Shown: positions 1 to 11,734, counted from the stretch's first letter. The stretch is 64,000 nt of DNA from Misgurnus anguillicaudatus (GCF_027580225.2 NC_073337.2:13365501-13429500); one strand, 5' to 3'. The notes: generated from the sequence alone by a model not told the origin. Translations and numbers: made by a program.

Positions 1-509
1 TTATTGCTGATAATTAATTTAAACAGAACCTTTCCTCACACTTTCTCAATGTGATCTGGTGCTTGCATTGGTAACATTTACTTGTTGAGTCTAAATGATA
101 AATGCATTTAAATATAAAACTCTTCCTTTAAGCATCCTGTGTAAATAAATCCAATGGAGTAAATGGACTATGGCGTAAATATTATTTATGTCAAATTAAA
201 TAAAGGCATTAATCGGAACAAATTCAATGCATTAACATGTACATTTCATTAAATATGTGTAATTAAAAACTTGAACAGCCCAATAAATAGCTACATTTAT
301 TAATGATAATAATGATATTAAACAACTGTAACAGGCTGTATCAACTATTTTACAAGGGTTTCAATTAATAAGTATTGAGAGCCAAACTATCCATTAAAAA
401 AGATAATCTGTAAGCCATTATATCTACACAAGACCACCCAGCACCACATTAGCACTTCAGGACATCAGCCATAAATACCTCTATCATGTAATTAAAGTAA
501 AAGCATGTG

Positions 510-541
<32 letters not shown>

Positions 542-1288
542 AAACTGACATTCTCAATACTGTGTTAACTGGTATACAGTACTCTCTCTAAGGGAGACAG
601 AAACTGTAATGCGAAAACCATAGCCTGTTCAAAATATGAAATCAAATTGTTTGTAGAACACTAAAAAAATTATTTATTTCGGTTTGAACCCATCAGGTTA
701 AGAGGCTGGTGTCAAGCCAAATTTGCCCTCCCCAGAACCACATTTCTGTAGTGTGAATTCAGCTCTTCAGCTGTCTTCCCTAATATATTCCAGCGCTCTT
801 CAAACACTTCCACGTTTCCGTCTAGCCTCACAGGCCCTGGCACACGTTTAAAGCCTGCAGCTCCTCAGCTGCAGATAAATATGGAGGGGTTGGGAGCCAA
901 GTTGATGCCAAGGAGCAGACATGGAGTTGGGGTTTTCCAGGTGGCATATGTGATAAAAGTGTGCAAGTGTGTGTGTGCTCATGTTTATAGTAGATCTTAA
1001 CGTGAATTTGTTTCTTTGAAAGCGTAAGATCGCTTGGGCAAAAATCTGTGGGTTACAGACAGCGGTGTTATTGGACACACCTCAGGCTTTAGTTTAGAGC
1101 CGAAGGGCCGCCAGCAGCAGCTTGGACCTCAAGAGCCCACTTCAAACAAACAGACACACATAATCAGATAGTAATTAGAATAGAAACCAATGATAAATAA
1201 AGGTAAGTCAAGTTAACTCACAAATGTGCATTTTGAAAATGTATACATTTATATTACATCCACAAGATGGCCAATGTTTTGAGATTAA
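1..1288. other. Non-coding, no gene seen (probable iqsec3 intron)
   Basis: AT-rich sequence with no ORF that resembles a protein. It contains one GA microsatellite (512-539). Because iqsec3 exon 1 lies at 5945-6480 on the minus strand and ends in a splice donor, this stretch is probably inside iqsec3 intron 1; that placement is inference. Confidence 0.5.
512..539. repeat. (GA)n microsatellite
   Basis: Uninterrupted GA dinucleotide run of about 14 units. Confidence 0.95.
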
Positions 1289-1636
1289 GGGCCCGTTCCA
1301 TTTCTACCCCCTCAAAACTTCCACTTGGTTTTGAGTGCCCTCAACAGTAAAGTCCTCTCAATGAGGACACCACTATATGGAAAATAGCATAGCGAACGTG
1401 TTAACCTACTTCACGCGCAGCATAGACACGTCTACCGGTCTTGCTGGGCTTGCAAGGTACCCTGGGTAATTTCATCTCAGACTTCGTTTTAAGCCTACAT
1501 CGGTCCTGACAACATTTTGATGGTTGATTTTAAGTGGAAAATAGCACTCTGTTTTGCTTCCTAATGTAATGGGACGCCCTACACATGCACGCGCAAAATC
1601 AAGGGTTAGGGGAAGGGGATGTATTGGGACGGGCTC
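1289..1636. mobile_element. TTAA-flanked MITE
   Basis: Non-autonomous DNA element of 348 bp. The left end GGGCCCGTTCCAT and the right end, read on the other strand, GAGCCCGTCCCAA form imperfect terminal inverted repeats. It is bounded on both sides by TTAA (1285-1288 and 1637-1640), the target duplication of piggyBac- and Kolobok-type transposons. No coding capacity is seen. Confidence 0.7.
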
Positions 1637-1759
1637 TTAAACTGGGTGAATTTAAGCCAAATGTCAAAATGACAAAATCTTATTGTTCCTAGACATCCTA
1701 TGAGGCCCTGCCTGTGGAAACCCAGCTAAACTCATTTTTGGTGATTTACTACTTTCTAC

Positions 1760-2507
1760 TAGCCTGGGTTTCCCCATGCTGCCTTGCGTGTAAATTTATT
1801 CACGCTGCAAGTCTAGCATGGAAACTATGGCCCTTTTTTGCCACTGAAATAGGGAACCAATCACAGAACAGGGAGGGGGCAGCAAGACGATGACGACGTC
1901 AATGCGACACACCGAAGCAGTTTTTTTTTATCCAACATGGCAGAAGACACAAACGTACTTTTCAATGCAGCCTTAGATAGTGTTCAAAGTAGTTTTAAAC
2001 ACAAGTTTATTTAAAAAAGAGCAACTTTTGGCGTTAAACAATTTCATATCCAAGAAGGATGTTTGGATATGGCAAGACATGTTAGCCACGGAGTTTTATA
2101 GGACCAACCTGCTAGGCATCGTCGTCGACGAAGTACAATGAACTTATTAATGGTAAGTGGTATTAATATCATATTGTCAATATGCCTGTACTGTGGTTGC
2201 CACTAAATTGTGTTGCTTTTCAATACAATATACAGCTACCGGTTTAGTTGCATAGCTTTCAGCTGTGTGCACACGAACTGAAAAAAGATGCTTACGTTTT
2301 AATTAATGTCGCTCTACATACGTCATCTGGTATAATTGAAACGATTGGATATGAGCTACGTACAGACGCATTTGATAGACATTCGTAGTGCCCAATGAAC
2401 GGCTCTGGGCATTCGTAAACCACGCCTCAAATACAAGAAAATTAGCATATATGGTTCACAGACCACGTCTCATTTTCTATAAGACTGGTCTGGTGTTAGC
2501 CAGGCTA
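1760..2507 (+). mobile_element. DNA element carrying a RecQ-like helicase fragment (copy 3, oldest)
   Basis: Begins TAGCCTGGG and ends CCAGGCTA, the same terminal motif as the elements at 15856-16775 and 16994-17397. Inside, on the plus strand, is a broken helicase-like exon (1937-2152). The right part keeps a CACGCCTC segment found in the other copies. A clear target duplication cannot be assigned. Superfamily is uncertain: the helicase could be the element's own gene, as reported for Academ-type transposons, or a captured host exon. Confidence 0.55.
1937..2152 (+). pseudogene. RecQ-like helicase fragment (degenerate)
   Basis: From the ATG at 1937 the reading begins MAEDTNVLFNAALDSV, then meets stops and frame changes. 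Near the end the frame LLGIVVDEVQ (about 2108-2138) resembles the DEAH/Walker B motif of RecQ-type superfamily II helicases. The stretch is followed at 2153 by GTAAGT, a good splice donor, so it looks like a single exon. The Walker A motif cannot be found in this copy. Comparison with the minus-strand copy at 16197-16601, which keeps LPTGFGKS, supports the family call. It is not functional: multiple stops and an internal deletion. Confidence 0.5.
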
Positions 2508-3756
2508 ATATTTTACATAAAATCATCCTACAAGGTCAGAAAAAGAGCAAAGAAGTTGCCCATTAAACAGTTACTGATTTTAGATTAAATTTCTCCAAGA
2601 CTCCATGACTAAATAGTTACATTTACATATACCGTGTCGAGGCCTTTTGAGATGGATACGCTGCTTAACAACATATTACTCCTAGCATTCAATCATTCTG
2701 TGGATTGGATGTTTCAGCAAGCACAGATGCCAAATACAACAGATGGCGCGCAAACCTGAGTGTGTGTGACTCGTGTCCTGTGACATCAGCTGAGAAATAT
2801 ATTGAGCAGCTTAGATGAAAATATTGGCCTTCATTTATGTCCTGTAAACTGTATATTCACCTTGCTTTTAACCAATTAGCATATGCTCTCTCAGAATAAG
2901 GCACTTTCCGGGAAACCTTCAATTTTACCAACATACTACTGGTGTTTTATTTAATTAATCCTTTTATTTTAATCTTTGAGTATGATTATGACTTTAATTG
3001 ATCTTAGCCTCCACATTAATTCAAAGGTACGCAGGTTAATCGGACTTGCACCCCTTTAGCTCCCAGCTGTGGTGACCCAGTATGTCAACAGCTATTTGCA
3101 AATTTGCCTTTCCAGCTTTAAGGAAATAGAGATTAATAGAGCCTAACACAAACCAGAGATATAATCGAATTTATATTAGAGAAAGAGCTTAATTCAAACA
3201 TGAGATATAATCTAACTTACATTAGAGATAAAGCCTAACTCAAACTCAGAGACGGAGCATAATGGAAAACAAATGTAGAGGTCAACTTGTCATAATCTTG
3301 AAATGTTAAAAAGCACAATTTATAACCTAAACTGCTTTCTTCTACAGCAAGTTTTTTAGGTTTTATTTTAAATGCAATACTTGCCCATGGATGAGTATTT
3401 TTTGCACTGTGTTCTGTCACTTTTCGGAATTCAAAGGATGGCACACACATCTATCGCTGTATGTTTGTTTAACATTTAAGCTACACAATAGCGTGGTTGG
3501 CGACTTTTCACCTATAAAACAGAAACTTGCTGATTTGTACTAGATAAAACCAACACACCAGCACATATGCATAGATTATTTTACCTGATATGAAGTGTGC
3601 ACTGCAAACACGAGCATTATTTATGATCGTCTCCTTCCAGTCTGTACGCCGTATTGCATTCAACAACAATTGTCTTCTTGATTTCTGTGAAAGAATGTCT
3701 GCCGGGATCCGGTAAAACTTTATTTTTGAACCAAAAGTGCAGTTCCTTCTATTATT
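2508..3756. other. Non-coding, nothing recognised
   Basis: No ORF, tRNA or repeat that I recognise. Probable iqsec3 intron. Short direct similarities around 3140-3250 (repeated ataatc/attagaga phrases) suggest a small degenerate local duplication. Confidence 0.4.
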
Positions 3757-4028
3757 CTGCTGAAAAAACCAGCATGGACCAGCATGGGAATAATGCTGGG
3801 TTGATGCTGGTTTAGCTGGTTGTCACCAGCATACCCGGACCAAAACACAACATATGCTGGTCTTGCTGGTATGGGATGCTGGTGCTAATGCTGGTTTGGT
3901 GCTGGTGTTAATGCTGGTTTGGTGCTGGTTTAGCCGGTGCTTATGCTGGTTTAGCTGGTATTCACTAGCAAACCAGCACCAAACCACAACATATGCTGGT
4001 CTTGTTGGTATGCTTTGTTTTTCAGCAG
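3757..4028. repeat. Palindromic repeat with GCTGGT/ACCAGC units
   Basis: Begins CTGCTGAAAAAACCAGC and ends GTTTTTCAGCAG, so the two ends are inverted copies. The interior is a run of variants of TGCTGGTTTAGCTGGT, in both orientations. This is a common fish MITE/minisatellite type. Two ORFs across it, one on each strand, are by-products of the repeat. Confidence 0.75.
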
Positions 4029-5938
4029 GGATGGCAGCCAAAAACACATCAAGATGATATTTTAAAGTCAAAACCTCAAACTTCTAGCGCGCCTGCTATA
4101 ACTTTTTTGCCTCCAGCTAGAGCGGTGACGTCACAGTGACGTGGGCGATTAAGGGGTCTATATAGTATACTACAAAAAATAGTGTACTATGCTATACCAA
4201 AGATTCCCAGCTAATGTTGTGCTGAATCAAAGCTATTAGAAAACAATTATTTCCTAAGCAATTTAGGTCTTATAGACGGTTTCATTGGACTTCTAATATT
4301 TATTTATTGATCTGGCTAAACTGATCTCTGAAACAAATACCTTGTCAAAAATGAAGTGTTTCGGTTTGCTAAAGACAAGGGGAGGCGGCGAGCATGGATC
4401 ACTGCTGTGCAGAGAGGTTTGGCAGCCAGGCAAGAATTTAAGGATCTGTACCTAACATTGTATACATTCATTTTACACAGTAACGTTAGCTCAGTCGGGT
4501 TAGATATATGAATAAAGGTAATTTACTTAATTATTTTGCTTGTTATCAAAAATAAACTACTGTAAAAGGACTCTGTTGTTATTGATTCTATTCCAGAAGT
4601 TCCAAAAGCTTACGTTTTATCTTACTATTTGAATAATAACATGCACATTTTAATGGCACAGACATTGAGTAATGATGTTTGCCATCATAATAATGCAATG
4701 TAAGGGCATTTGTTTTGTGTTTTGTCTGTATATGTGTATGTGTGCAAATGCACAGTATATGCACATATGAGAGAGACATGCGCTTAATATCCTCTATTAC
4801 TATTCTGACTGATATTAAAATTATTATTTATCTTTTTACTCTATTATGTTCCCATATTAATTGTGTTCCTCTTAATCACAACCCTGCACTGTGATACATA
4901 AACCTTACAATTGTACTGTCTAAGTTTCAGATTGTGAGCCATGCCAGTTCAGTGACACCACAACATCACAGCAGGATAAAGGCCGGATGTTATTTGTTTA
5001 GCCGATTTCGTGGAAAAGCCCTCAGATAAACCTTTGATATAAAAGAGGATTTCCTGAGGCAATCAGCTTGAGTTGGTTTTTCATGTGCTGGGTTAGCGAA
5101 ACCCATTCAGTGTGTTAAGGGACCCAGAAAATCTGTAGACTTCACTGATGTCCACTTGACTGTTTATCATTAATATTCATTATGCTGCAGAACACGTTTT
5201 AAAGCAATTAATTAAAAGTTTTTTGTTTTTTTCGTGGTTAAATTAAAATGTCCAGGTTCTAATTCACATTTTAATGTGCAATACGTTAAATTGGCATGCA
5301 AACTGTAAATCCAGGGATGTCGATTAATCCTGCTGGATTCTATATTGAGTGATTTTATATTAAACAAATTAAAGCAACTGTGAAGATGCTCACAAGAGTT
5401 TTGAACAATCCTATATTAAAATTAGGATTTTTTTATCCTACATGGGTAATTTTCATAATATTCATAATTCTGGAAATGATATCTAGTTTATGTTATGTGC
5501 TAAATTGGATTATGTAGATTGGTTAAGATGAGTTGTAAATTACTCTATATTGCAGTAATAATATATAATAATAATGTAAGTTATATTTCCTATAAGCCTC
5601 CAAAAATATTGATTCATATACATAAAATGATTGCATTCATTAGAATGTATAAGTCAGGTGTTGTATGTGTTAATAACTGCAGATTTAATACGCTATACTT
5701 ACCTATCTATGAAATGTTTTACATAATGTTATAATGCACTAAAACTGTACTTAAATGTTTAAGTATTATTTTAAATTAAATGTATTTAATGGGAATCTAA
5801 TAATATTATAGTATATAATAATATACTGTAGGCTACAGATTATTTTTTTTAAATATTACCGATTTCTGAACAGGTATTGTACAAATGCCGCATGATGAAG
5901 AGAGTGTGATGTGCACTATAAGCCTGAATACGATTTTT
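4029..5938. other. Non-coding, nothing recognised
   Basis: AT-rich probable intron adjoining iqsec3 exon 1. No protein-like ORF or repeat boundary was found. The part next to the exon (about 5400-5900) is especially AT-rich, in strong contrast with the GC-rich exon. Confidence 0.45.
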
Positions 5939-5944
5939 ACTTAC
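5939..5944 (-). other. Splice donor of iqsec3 exon 1
   Basis: On the minus strand the exon ends CCCGA and is followed by GTAAGT, a consensus U2 donor. It splits the last codon after two bases (phase 2). Confidence 0.85.
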
Positions 5945-6480
5945 TCGGGTTTCCTCGCGAGTCCGACGGACCGGCACAATGTCGAGGGTGTTTGCGGAAC
6001 CAAAGACTTGCAGGATGGGCTCCTCTTATCGTCCTCCGCCGACTCCGGGCTAGAGTGAGTCGGTTTAAGAGACGGTGGGGATGTAGGGACCAGCTGCAGA
6101 TGCTGCGGGTGATGTATTGGAGCTACCGGAGTATGCTGCGCCTGTTTGGACGGATGTTGCTGTTGCTGATGATGATGCTGCTGCTGCGGCGGCTGCTGGG
6201 GTTGAGCGTGAGTCGCCTGATGCTGGTGTGCGTGCGCGCCCGGCTGAGGGCTGCTGGTCGGCGGGGAAGGGTGGTGATGATGGTGCGGCGGATGATGGTG
6301 GTGGTATGGATGCGGTTCTCTCAGCTGTCGATTCTCGCCGATGAGATCCTCAACCTTCCTCTCGAGCTCGTCGATCCGCTGCCGCTGGGTTTGAATCAGA
6401 CTCTGCTGGTTTTGTACGATGGTGGTCAGCTCTTTGAGATAAAGCACAGCTTTCATAGGGTTATCCAGCAAGCTCTCCAT
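5945..6480 (-). CDS. iqsec3: IQ motif and SEC7 domain protein 3, first coding exon (partial)
   Basis: The N-terminus [18 protein letters not shown] matches, from memory, vertebrate IQSEC3, a brain-enriched ARF guanine-nucleotide exchange factor of inhibitory synapses. Residues about 8-55 form a heptad-type coiled coil (with [18 protein letters not shown]), the known N-terminal self-association region of the IQSEC family. Residues about 56-115 are a low-complexity tract rich in His, Pro and Gln. The exon encodes 178 full codons and then two bases, ending at a GTAAGT donor. The IQ motif, SEC7 and PH domains must lie in later exons to the left, outside or undetected in this window. The ATG has G at -3 and G at +4. 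Which fish paralogue (a or b) cannot be decided. The long ORF on the other strand is a shadow of the GC-rich repeats. Confidence 0.88.
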
Positions 6481-6660
6481 TACGGTATTGTCAATGCTTC
6501 AAGCCTGGTGTGTATCAGGTTGGAGCTGGAGTGGTCTGGATCCGAGGCAATGTGCTGTGGCGTGCTGACGCTCTAAGGATGCGAGTGATGGTCCTGATGC
6601 GGGAGAGATTGGGGGAGGACCTGTGGCGGATGATGTCAGAGCTGTAGCCAATCCCACACG
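6481..6660 (-). promoter_or_regulatory. iqsec3 5' UTR / presumed promoter-proximal region
   Basis: GC-richer sequence immediately upstream of the iqsec3 ATG, continuing the local CpG-rich zone over the exon. No TATA box was seen. A CpG-type promoter is inferred; the transcription start was not located. It ends close to the palindromic element at about 6680. Confidence 0.35.
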
Positions 6661-6679
6661 AAAGCGCGTTTGCATTCTG

Positions 6680-7180
6680 TAGACATTTTCCACAAAATAC
6701 GTGAAATAGTCACGCATTATTTTGCTCAGTTTTGCGTGACATTGTCACGTATTTCCACCATTTTACGTGCCGTTGCCACGACTTTCTTTTCCGTGACTGT
6801 TTCACGTACAGTATTGGTTCAACTGTTTTTCCTATTTTCCTACAATTGTCGCTTCGGTTTGGGGTTAGAACAACTTTTTGTTACATAAAATTACATCCTC
6901 ACCCCAAACCCAACTCTAACCCTAACGTCAGGCGACAATGGTTTAAAAAGCATACGAAAAAATAGTATAAACCAATACTTTAAGTGACATCCTAACGCCA
7001 AAAGCAAATCTAACCCCAAACTGAAACGACAATTGTTTAAAAATAGGAAAAACAGTTGAGTAACCAATATGTAAAACTGTCACGAACAAAAGTCGTGGCA
7101 GGGGCACGTGAAATGGTGGAAATACATGACAATGTCATGCAAAACTGACCAAAATAATTATTTTACGGAAATTTGTGAGA
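6680..7180. mobile_element. Long palindromic MITE (CACGT-rich arms)
   Basis: The left and right halves are inverted copies: left has TTTTGCGTGACATTGTCACG and right has the complement with a few changes. The arms meet at a core with TTTGGGGTTAG and CCCTAACG, a core layout shared with the palindromes at 56912-57296 and 57528-57911. No ORF. Boundaries are approximate. It sits just upstream of the iqsec3 5' UTR, so it may touch the promoter. Confidence 0.7.
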
Positions 7181-7882
7181 TCACATTGATTTTCCAATAG
7201 TGATTTAAAGGTGCACCAATGATATTATTTTCAAATATTTTTATTTTCACCTTGATCAGCATATTTATGTTATAAAAAAGATTAAAATTTTAATTTCTTA
7301 AAATATTGAATGGGGCCAGGAGGTTGCACAACACCACACATTTTTTTCAAAGCAATCCAAAGTTCACAACTCCACTAAATTATGCCACAACACACACAAA
7401 AATTACTGATACTCTTACTGATATAATAACAATAGTCTACAAAAGTTTGACTGTTTTTTGTCTGAAAAATGTTTAGAAACCTTAAATTAAAAAACAAATA
7501 TGTACAGAGGCATGGGAAGTATGGGTGCTGCGGGTGCTACAGGACCCCCTATTTAACAGGATTGTAAATGCAACAAAACTTTTGGTTTATTTATATTTAT
7601 TCATCTGGGGTGCCCATTTAAACTAAACGCAAATAGCTTCCCTTGTTGGCAAACACTATTTACACAAAGCTGCTATATAACTAAAACTAAAGTTTTAAAG
7701 AGAAATGTTGAACTCAACCTCCCCAGAGGCTTATGCTTTGTAAAACCCGTATGCTTTGTGTCCCTGGTACGAATCCTCCTTTTGCCGACCTTCCACATCT
7801 CCGCTTTCCTATCACATATAACATTTAAAAGGCATTTATTTTAAGAAAAATGAAAAAAAAAAAAAATAATCATTAATACTCT
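7181..7882. other. Non-coding, nothing recognised
   Basis: AT-rich sequence with no protein-like ORF. There is a short poly-A-like run near 7853-7866 just before the next element. Confidence 0.45.
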
Positions 7883-8113
7883 GGGGCGGTTTCCCGGACA
7901 AATATTATCTTAAACCAGGACTAGGCCTTAGATCAATTAGGTAATATAACTAGTTTTAACAAACATGCCTTACTAAAACATTACTTGTGTGTATTTTGAG
8001 GCAAAACAATGATGTATTTTAAGATATGTCAGTGCAAGTTGTTTTTGGTTTGGACGGCTCTTTAATTTTTTGTAGTCTTGAACTAATATAATCCCTGTCC
8101 GGGAAACCACCCC
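7883..8113. mobile_element. Palindromic MITE (GGGGCGGTTTCCCGGACA ends)
   Basis: Starts GGGGCGGTTTCCCGGACA and ends with GTCCGGGAAACCACCCC, near-perfect terminal inverted repeats of about 18 bp. The 231-bp body has inverted similarity throughout. This end sequence is, from memory, abundant in cyprinids. No coding capacity. Confidence 0.75.
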
Positions 8114-8183
8114 TCTATGTTATTATTGCATCGGGTTCATGTACAAAAATGTGCAAATAGTATCTGCCAAAATAAAGATATAA

Positions 8184-9128
8184 ACTCACCTAAAGGATTA
8201 TTAGGAACACCATACTAATACTGTGTTTGACCCCCTTTCGCCTTCAGAGCTGCCTTAATTCTACGTGGCATTGATTCAACAAGGTGCTGAAAGCATTCTT
8301 TAGAAATGTTGGCCCATATTGATAGGATAGCATCTTGCAGTTGATGGAGATTTGTGGGATACAAAGATGCTCTATTGGGTTGAGATCTGGTGACTGTGGG
8401 GGCCATTTTAGTACAGTGAACTCATTGTCATGTTCAAGAAACCAATTTCAAATGATTCGAGCTTTGTGACATTGTGCATTATCCTGCTGGAAGTAGTCAT
8501 CAGATGATGGGTACATGGTGGTCATAAAGGGATGGACATGGTCAGAAACAATGCTCAGGTAGGCTGTAAACGATGCCCAATTGGCACTGATGGGCCTAAA
8601 GTGTGACAAGAAAACATCCCCCACACCATTACACCACCACCACCAGCCTGCACAGTGGTAACAAGACATGACAGATCCATGATCTCATTCTGTTTACGCC
8701 AAATTCTGACATTACCATCTGAATGTCTCAACGATATCGAAACTCATCAGACCAGGCAACATTTTTCCAATTTTGGTGAGCTCGTGTAAATTGTAGCCTC
8801 TTTATCCTATTTATAGTGGAGATGAGTTGTACCCGGTGGGGTCTTCTGTTGTTGTAGCCTATCCCCCTCAAGGTTGTGTGTGTTGTGGCTTCACAAATGC
8901 TTTGCTGCATACCTCAGTTGAAACGAGTGGTTATTTTAGTCAAAGTTGCTCTTCTATCAGCTTGAATCAGTCGGCCCATTCTCCTCTGACCTGTAGCATC
9001 AACAAGGCATTTTCGCCCGCGGGACTGCGGCGTGCTGGATGTGTTCCCTTTTCACACCATTCTTTGTAAACCCTAGAAATGGTTGTGCGTGAAAGTCCCA
9101 GTAACTGAGCAGATTGTGAAATACTCAG
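8184..9128 (-). mobile_element. Tc1/mariner element, 5'-truncated (copy 1)
   Basis: The left end CTCACCTAAAGGATTATTAG is the terminal repeat of a zebrafish-type Tc1 family; the transposase reads on the minus strand. Homology stops near 9128 within the N-terminal coding part, so the other terminal repeat is missing. It is the same family as 11735-12902, in the opposite orientation. Confidence 0.85.
8215..9120 (-). pseudogene. Tc1 transposase relic
   Basis: Recognisable transposase pieces on the minus strand: an N-terminal helix-turn-helix part (about 8900-9100), a segment with RRPHRVQLISTINR, then NVAWSDEF with the first catalytic Asp (8728-8910), QQDNAQCH with the second Asp (8448-8669), and the C-terminal TNLHQLQDAILSIWANISKE (8215-8406). 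These are in different frames, separated by frameshifts, with a four-to-five residue loss before NVAWSDE. Intact family members are about 340 residues. It cannot make an active enzyme. Confidence 0.85.
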
Positions 9129-10943
9129 ATAATACTGTAATCAAATGGATAATGGTAAGCAGTATGATAGAGTTTTTCAGATGGGGACTTAGCTGTGAAT
9201 AATAGTGTCTCTGTGGTTGCAGATGAGCGGCGAGGATCCAGAGATAAAGATGAGGCGTGGAACGAGGGGTAGATGGCGACGAGGGAATGACAGGTAAGTC
9301 CTTGAGGTTTAGTCGTTGTCATCACTGTCGAGACCAGACAAGGAGTGGCAGTGGGAGAGCAGAATATAAAGGGTGAGGGTGATGAGGTCTAGGTAGCAAT
9401 GATTTAAACTTGGGAAAGTGAGAGCGAGTGGGTGGAGTGAATGAGGATGATGGTGATGCAGTCCTGACAGTGCCCTCATCACAACTCTCTCTCAAACCCT
9501 GGAGCGATCTCAAAGTACACCACACATGCTAAACAGTTTACCAAACTGTCTAAAGTGAATTATGTACACAGACACTCAAAAAAAATGTTTAAACTAATTA
9601 TTATTAATTCATAGAGGATAGTAAAGATCTACAGTATTCCGGAGCTTGGTGATGTCATAGCCGATCACGGCCACACACACACAGCACATCTTCCCTCGCC
9701 CATGAAGATGTATTGATTTTAATTTCATTGGCAAGTGACAGTGCAGTAATTCAGACTAAACGAGGGAATTTAAGTTCAGAGGACATTCTGAACCCCTGGT
9801 GGGGGGACATTACAGTTGCTTTGTGGCTTAATTTTGTTTGTTGTGGCTTAATTCCATTGTGTTGTAAACTTTAACTTTCATTTTACCTTGAATTTAAATT
9901 AGTTTATGCAATACATAAACATACTATTGTTCATGGTCCTTATATATTCACTAGAATGTTGAGTTCCAGTTCAAAATGAATATTTCCTTCAAACATTATG
10001 GAAATCTCAAAACAGAAAACAAAAACATTTAAAGAATTCATATTTTCCTGGCCTTTTTCTGTGACCGGCAAACTTGAATTATTGACTTTCAGGAATTTTT
10101 TTATTTATAGAGTTAATTTGTCAACATATACAGTACAGTACAATTCAAAATAATATACAATGTAACAGTCCACTGAATGATCACATCCTCAAAAGGTTAG
10201 GATTAAGGAGATATATTGTGAAGAAAGAGAGAGAGAGAGAGGCTCCCTGTGTCCCATAACTAATTACAACCCAGCTCATAACACAAATATTTGTGGGCTA
10301 CTCTAGGGACCTAATAGCTGCACAAGACAACAGATGAACAAAAAGAGCACGTCTCAGCATTTGAAATCAAAATCCTTTTTTATTGCGAATGAATGAGAAT
10401 ATACTGTGTTTTCAATCAGCTATTGTCTTTTATCTCATTCAATCCGTCTCAGGGTGGGCTAGTGCTCAAGGTTTATTTAACATACTAATTTATATTCCAT
10501 GCATGTGCTAATGAATGTAAGTTACAGATAAAGCCAGTGATTGGACAAACTTTACAACATGAACAGAAAAGCTTTGACATTTCCAAGAAATATTTTGCAT
10601 ATTCAATTCATTTTTACTCAGGTGATCCTCTGCTGTCTGCAATATTATCGCAACAATATCTGTGTAAGTTTTGCTTGATTGGGTAAAACTTTGTTTGGTG
10701 CATGGTGTGCTTTAACTATTTGTCAACTCTCATTCTCAAACGAACTATATTTTTCTCAAAGGTAAATCTTAATTTAGTTTTAAATTATTTATATATTGAT
10801 TCAAGTCATAGGAGACTAAAAACTCTACAGTGAGAGGTCATGAGAATTGTTGAGAACTTCTGTTTATTTTCACTAACTTGCAACCGCAACACGTGTTAGC
10901 TTTTTTCCTGATTTAGATTAAGTCTTTATAGGAAAACATCAGA
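9129..10943. other. Non-coding; one weak exon-like stretch, otherwise nothing recognised
   Basis: No protein homology recognised. A short exon-like stretch at 9223-9293 begins after TTGCAG and ends at GTAAGT, but its reading (MSGEDPEIKMRRGTRGR...) is low-complexity and matches nothing known to me. It may belong to a repeat. The rest is AT-rich with a short GA run near 10228-10240. Confidence 0.4.
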
Positions 10944-11365
10944 TACACTGTAAAAAAAATCCGTAGAAATTGCAGCTGGGTTGCCAGTAATTTACCGTAG
11001 ATTTAAATTTATGTTATTTACTGGCAAGATTTTGTTTAAAGTTAAATGAACATTAAACATTTACAAGTCTTTGTCTTTATAGAGTAAAACTAAAAAAACA
11101 GCATCAAGCAAAACATTCTGGGAAGCAAAATCTGAAGCAAAAAAACAGAAAAAGGTTGATGATGATTTCTGGTTCCCAGAATGCTTTGCATGAGGCTGTT
11201 ATTGTATAGTTTTATTCTGCAAAGATAAAGACTTGTTAATATTTAAAATGTATTTAACTTTGAACAAAATCTTGCCAGTAAATAACATAAATTTAAATCT
11301 ACGGTAAATTACCGGCAACCCAGCTGCAATAACATTGTAATTTTACGGAATTTTTTTACAGTGTA
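10944..11365. mobile_element. Palindromic MITE (TACACTGTAAAAAAA ends)
   Basis: Left TACACTGTAAAAAAA and right TTTTTTTACAGTGTA are inverted repeats, and the pairing continues inward for over 100 bp (TTACCGTAGATTTAAATTTA against its complement near 11290). No ORF. Similar CACTGTAA-ended but different elements lie at 15304-15547 and 56385-56574. Confidence 0.8.
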
Positions 11366-11502
11366 CAGTAAAAAAATTGTCACTTTTTTACATTTCAGCT
11401 CATATAAGAATTGGTTTCAGTAAATTTATGAGGATATATTACTAAAATTGCTGTTGTTCTTGGCAATCTCCCATTCTGTATGTGACGGGCGGGGGGTGGG
11501 GT

Positions 11503-11545
11503 GGAGTTAACAAAGAGTCTACTAGGTAGACTCTTTGTTAACTCC
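11503..11545. repeat. Perfect 20-bp inverted repeat with 3-nt loop
   Basis: 11503-11522 and 11526-11545 are exact reverse complements (GGAGTTAACAAAGAGTCTAC), separated by TAG. It is outside any element I could delimit, about 190 bp before the Tc1 homology of copy 2. It could be a tiny element, a fold-back deletion product or a rearrangement scar. Confidence 0.9.
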
Positions 11546-11734
11546 AACACTAAACTTATCATTGTCTTCTATTCATATGCAAGCAAACCCGGTAGACCGG
11601 AAAAGCAAGCGCATGGATTTTTTTCCACATTCTAAAGTTAAAGCTTGGTGAACTGCAAATTTGCATCAAGTGAAGACATGTGACCAACAGATGACCTATA
11701 CTTTTTTAGTGTGAATAAAAAACAACTCTTTATA

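Noticed and set aside
848..1078. Small minus-strand ORF
   Set aside because: No motif, no splice context, and length expected by chance.
3823..4071. Opposed ORFs rich in Trp/Cys/Leu and Gln/His/Asn
   Set aside because: Both are direct translations of the GCTGGT-type palindromic repeat.
5911..6576. 221-codon plus-strand ORF over the iqsec3 exon
   Set aside because: It is antisense to a recognised coding exon with a correct splice donor; its composition is what CAT/CAG-rich codons give in reverse.
9223..9293. Exon-like MSGEDPEIKMRRGTRGR stretch with acceptor and donor
   Set aside because: Very short, low complexity, no homologue recognised and no partner exon; probably repeat sequence.
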